This document shows positions 61,556-64,000 of a stretch of DNA of 64,000 nt, piece by piece (position 1 is the stretch's first letter; every line of letters starts with the position of its first letter). The position numbers were made by a program, and so were the translations under genes. The DNA is from Polaromonas glacialis (GTDB lineage Bacteria; Pseudomonadota; Gammaproteobacteria; Burkholderiales; Burkholderiaceae_C), in contig NZ_KL448323.1 in assembly GCF_000709345.1 (NCBI RefSeq), forward strand, positions 3,676,808 to 3,740,807. Direction: 5' to 3'. Under the pieces are notes generated by a model. It did no database searches and was not told the origin of the DNA. It was given only the letters and a program-made list of their open reading frames with translations.

Positions 61556-63701
61556 GATGGCTGCGCTGGAGTGCTGCGATAGCGTCATCGCCATAACCCA
61601 GTTCCAGCAGCAACTCGCGGCTGTGCTCGCCCAGCAGCGGCGGCTGCAGCCGGATGCCGGGGCGCCGGCCGCCGAGCGTGAAGGGCATCAAGGGCACTTT
61701 TGACAGGTGGCCGTCGTTCATGCGCACCGGTGCCAGGCCGCCGGTGGCGTTCAGGTGGGGGTCGTCAAACAGCTGCTCGGGCCGCACGATGGGCGCAAAC
61801 GGCAGCTCGTTCGCCTCGAACACCGCGCTCAGGTCGGCCGCGCTGCGCCCGGCCAGGTGCGCGCGCAGCATCGGCATCATCCATTCGCGGGCGCGCACCC
61901 GGTCGTTGTTGGTCTTCAGGCGCGGGTCGGCCAGCAGATTGCCCAGTCCGAAAGCCTGGCAGAACACCGCCCACTGACGGTCGCTGACGGCGGCCAGGAA
62001 GACCTGCTCGCCGTCCTTCACCGTGAACACGTCGTACACGCCCCAGGCCGAAATGCGGCTGGGCATGGGCGCGGCGGCCTGGCCCGTGGCGGCGAACTGC
62101 ATCATGTGCTGGGCCACCAGGAAGACATTGTTCTCGAACAGCGCCGACTGCACCTCCATGCCGCGCCCGGTCAGCCCGCGCTGGCGCAGCGCGGCCATCG
62201 CGCCGATGGCGCCGAACATGCCGCCCATGATGTCGTTCACGCTGGTGCCGGCGCGCAGCGGGTCGCCGCTGCGGCCGGTCATGTAGGCCAGCCCGCCCAT
62301 CATCTGCACCACCTCGTCAAGCGCGGTGCGGTGGTCATACGGGCCGGGCAAAAAACCCTTGTGGCTGACATAGACCAGGCGCGGGTGACGGTCTTTGAGC
62401 GTTTCGTAGTCCAGGCCCAGCTTCTTCATGGTGCCGGGCTTGAAGTTCTCGCTGACGATGTCGGCCGTGGCAATCAGCCGCAGCGCGGCCAGGGCGCCCT
62501 CTGGCGTTTTCAGATCAAGCGCGATGCTTTTCTTGTTGCGGTTGAAGGTCGGGAAAAAGCCCGCGCCCGAGCCCAGCAGCCGGCGCGTGTTGTCGCCCTC
62601 GGGCGGTTCGACCTTGATGACCTCGGCGCCCAGGTCGCCCAGCAGCATGCCGCAGGTCGGCCCCATCACCATGTGGGTGAACTCGACGACGCGGATGCCG
62701 GCGTAGGGCAGCGGCGTTTCCTTGGGTTCGTTTTCCTCAACGGCCGGACTGGCGGGCGCCGCCATGCGGGCGCCCTGTACAAAGCCCTTGGGCAACCCGG
62801 CCTCGGGTATCAATCCGTAGAGCGGCTCGCCCGGCAGCCCGGCCATCAAGGGCGCGCGCGCGGCGACGAGCTTTTCCAGGTCGATGCCGGTGCGCAGGCC
62901 CATCGCCTCGAACATGAACACCAGGTCTTCGGTGACGACGTTGCCCGACGCGCCCGGCGCATGCGGGCAGCCGCCCAGCCCGCCCAGCGATGCGTCGAAG
63001 GTGCGGACGCCTTCGTCATACGCCGCCAGGCAGTTGGCCAGGCCCAGTCCGCGCGTGTTGTGCATGTGCGCCGCGCCCGCGTGCCGGCCAATCTCGGCGC
63101 GCAGACGCCTGAACAGGCGCCGCACCTGCGCCGGGTTGGCATAACCCACGGTGTCCGACAGGCCGGCTTCGTCAGCGCCGGCGGCAATGCATTGCGCGGC
63201 GAGCCGGATCACGTCGTCCTCGGCGACCAGGCCCTGCAGCGTGCAGCCAAAGGCGGTCGAAACGCCGACCTCCAACTGGACATGCGGCGCCAGGCCCTGG
63301 CGCAGGGCGGCGATGGCGCGCACTTCCTCGACCATTTCTTCCCGCGTGCGGCGCACATTGGCCAGCGAATGCGCGGCGCTGGCCGACACCGGCACGGTGA
63401 GCTTGTGTACGCCGGCCGCCAGCGCCGCCTCGGCGCCCCGGCGGTTGGGCACCAGCGCCATGACCGTCAGGCCGGGCAGGGTGATCGCATGGCGCACCAC
63501 CTCGGCGGCGTCAAGCATCTGCGGCAGCAGCCGGGCGGGAACGAAAGAGGCGACTTCGATCTCGCGCACGCCGGCGGCATAGAGCGCGTCGATCCAGCGC
63601 AGCTTGTCGGCCGTCGGCATGCATGCCTTGACCGACTGCAGGCCGTCGCGCGGGCCGACTTCGCTGATCATGACTTGGAGAGGGGGCATGCAGGCATTCA
63701 T
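61548..63701 (-). CDS. HMG-CoA-lyase-like / CaiB-type CoA-transferase fusion
   Basis: 717 aa two-domain protein. Residues about 5-310 are an HMGL-like TIM-barrel lyase (ISEVGPRDGLQSVKACMPTA, EVASFVPARLLPQM, AHMHNTRGLGLANCLAAYD, GGLGGCPHAPGASGNVVTED). After a linker near residue 330 come about 380 residues of a class III CoA-transferase (VVEFTHMVMGPTCGMLLGDL, GAEVIKVEPPEGD, SENFKPGTMKKLGLDYE, LDEVVQMMGGLAYMTG) with its catalytic Asp in AGTSVNDIMGGMFG. Neighbouring separate genes of these two types are common in Comamonadaceae; here one frame carries both. It may activate and cleave a branched dicarboxylic acid. The start is not fixed: 63701 or 63689. Confidence 0.88.
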   Translation of the reverse strand: MNACMPPLQVMISEVGPRDGLQSVKACMPTADKLRWIDALYAAGVREIEVASFVPARLLPQMLDAAEVVRHAITLPGLTVMALVPNRRGAEAALAAGVHKLTVPVSASAAHSLANVRRTREEMVEEVRAIAALRQGLAPHVQLEVGVSTAFGCTLQGLVAEDDVIRLAAQCIAAGADEAGLSDTVGYANPAQVRRLFRRLRAEIGRHAGAAHMHNTRGLGLANCLAAYDEGVRTFDASLGGLGGCPHAPGASGNVVTEDLVFMFEAMGLRTGIDLEKLVAARAPLMAGLPGEPLYGLIPEAGLPKGFVQGARMAAPASPAVEENEPKETPLPYAGIRVVEFTHMVMGPTCGMLLGDLGAEVIKVEPPEGDNTRRLLGSGAGFFPTFNRNKKSIALDLKTPEGALAALRLIATADIVSENFKPGTMKKLGLDYETLKDRHPRLVYVSHKGFLPGPYDHRTALDEVVQMMGGLAYMTGRSGDPLRAGTSVNDIMGGMFGAIGAMAALRQRGLTGRGMEVQSALFENNVFLVAQHMMQFAATGQAAAPMPSRISAWGVYDVFTVKDGEQVFLAAVSDRQWAVFCQAFGLGNLLADPRLKTNNDRVRAREWMMPMLRAHLAGRSAADLSAVFEANELPFAPIVRPEQLFDDPHLNATGGLAPVRMNDGHLSKVPLMPFTLGGRRPGIRLQPPLLGEHSRELLLELGYGDDAIAALQRSHRS

Positions 63702-63830
63702 GCAACAATTTTGCGCCCGATGCGTGCCTGATGTTTCGCAAGCCGAAGCGCACATTACCTAAATTTTTGTCACAAATAAATCGCATTTCAGGTCATTAAT
63801 CTTTGGCCAAGGATCAAATAAAGTAGCGTC

Positions 63831-64000
63831 ATGCCCAAACCACCTGAAACCACCTCCTTGCCCCTGCGCGCCGTGCTGTTCGACGCCTATGGCACGCTGT
63901 TTGACGTGTACAGCGTCGCGCTGCTGGCCGAGCAGCTGTTCCCCGGCCGTGGCCAGGCGCTCAGCCTGCTGTGGCGCGACAAGCAGATCGAATACACGCA
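63831..64000 (+). CDS. Haloacid dehalogenase type II, 5' part
   Basis: The first 56 codons are in the window. [20 protein letters not shown] carries the nucleophile Asp of motif I in the form typical of (S)-2-haloacid dehalogenases, and [11 protein letters not shown] follows as in that family. The enzyme would hydrolyse 2-haloalkanoic acids to hydroxy acids. The 129-bp gap from the divergent fusion gene contains AAAGTAGCGTC directly before the ATG and no strong Shine-Dalgarno. The gene runs off the window. Confidence 0.85.
   Translation, partial: MPKPPETTSLPLRAVLFDAYGTLFDVYSVALLAEQLFPGRGQALSLLWRDKQIEYT

Overview
The window looks like chromosome of a high-GC betaproteobacterium of the family Comamonadaceae, most likely Polaromonas or a close relative such as Rhodoferax. 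The basis is protein content (Thiobacillus-type GshA, an lptA-lptB-rpoN block, ArgP/ArgO, a vitamin B12-dependent ribonucleotide reductase carrying an intein) and a dense family of short AGCTATT...AATAGC repeats. The assignment comes from pattern recognition, not a database search. No rRNA, tRNA or CRISPR array was seen.

1-21.3 kb, anaerobic nitrate respiration. A partial IS4-type transposase gene (minus strand) ends just upstream of narX. Then narX-narL (nitrate/nitrite two-component system), narK1-narK2 (nitrate uptake and nitrate/nitrite exchange), narGHJI (membrane nitrate reductase and chaperone), a parvulin-type peptidyl-prolyl isomerase and a beta-carbonic anhydrase run in one direction. 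From narG on, most joints are 4-bp ATGA overlaps. An FNR/Anr-type box overlaps the narL stop codon and is placed to drive narK1 onward. Next come nrdJ, whose catalytic NPCGE motif is interrupted by a 380-residue LAGLIDADG intein, then a nitroreductase, a small conserved protein and a frameshifted hemerythrin-like gene.

21.3-32.5 kb, housekeeping: proA, gshA, kup, a three-domain DedA-PAP2-LssY membrane protein, dgkA, gshB, a class II glutamine amidotransferase coupled to a 14-TM drug exporter, and a 4-oxalocrotonate tautomerase-like protein.

32.7-44.2 kb, accessory and decaying DNA: a membrane-anchored Mrr-type nuclease, an AbiE-like regulator/nucleotidyltransferase pair with a tandem-repeat operator, an internally deleted remnant of a type ISP restriction-modification enzyme, a truncated arsA, small proteins of unknown role, a UPF0149/SEC-C protein, an FMN-dependent glutamate synthase-like protein, a RelE/Phd-like toxin-antitoxin pair, a PIN toxin-like gene and an rRNA methyltransferase.

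44.2-64 kb: rpoN, lptB and lptA; an L,D-transpeptidase-like protein; a two-partner secretion system (tpsB transporter, tpsA adhesin with near-identical MBG repeats); dsbA, a SPOR-domain protein, argS, psiF, the divergent argP/argO pair, a LysR regulator, an HMG-CoA-lyase/CoA-transferase fusion and the start of a haloacid dehalogenase gene.

The most striking non-gene signal is a family of about 14 copies of a 50-70 nt repeat: an asymmetric TTTTGCGC part followed by a GCTATT/AATAGC palindrome. Copies lie between genes, supply stop codons, and occur in frame inside proA (two copies), rpoN and the 3' end of a PIN gene. A second, GC-rich repeat of about 94 bp makes up the whole leader between lptB and rpoN.
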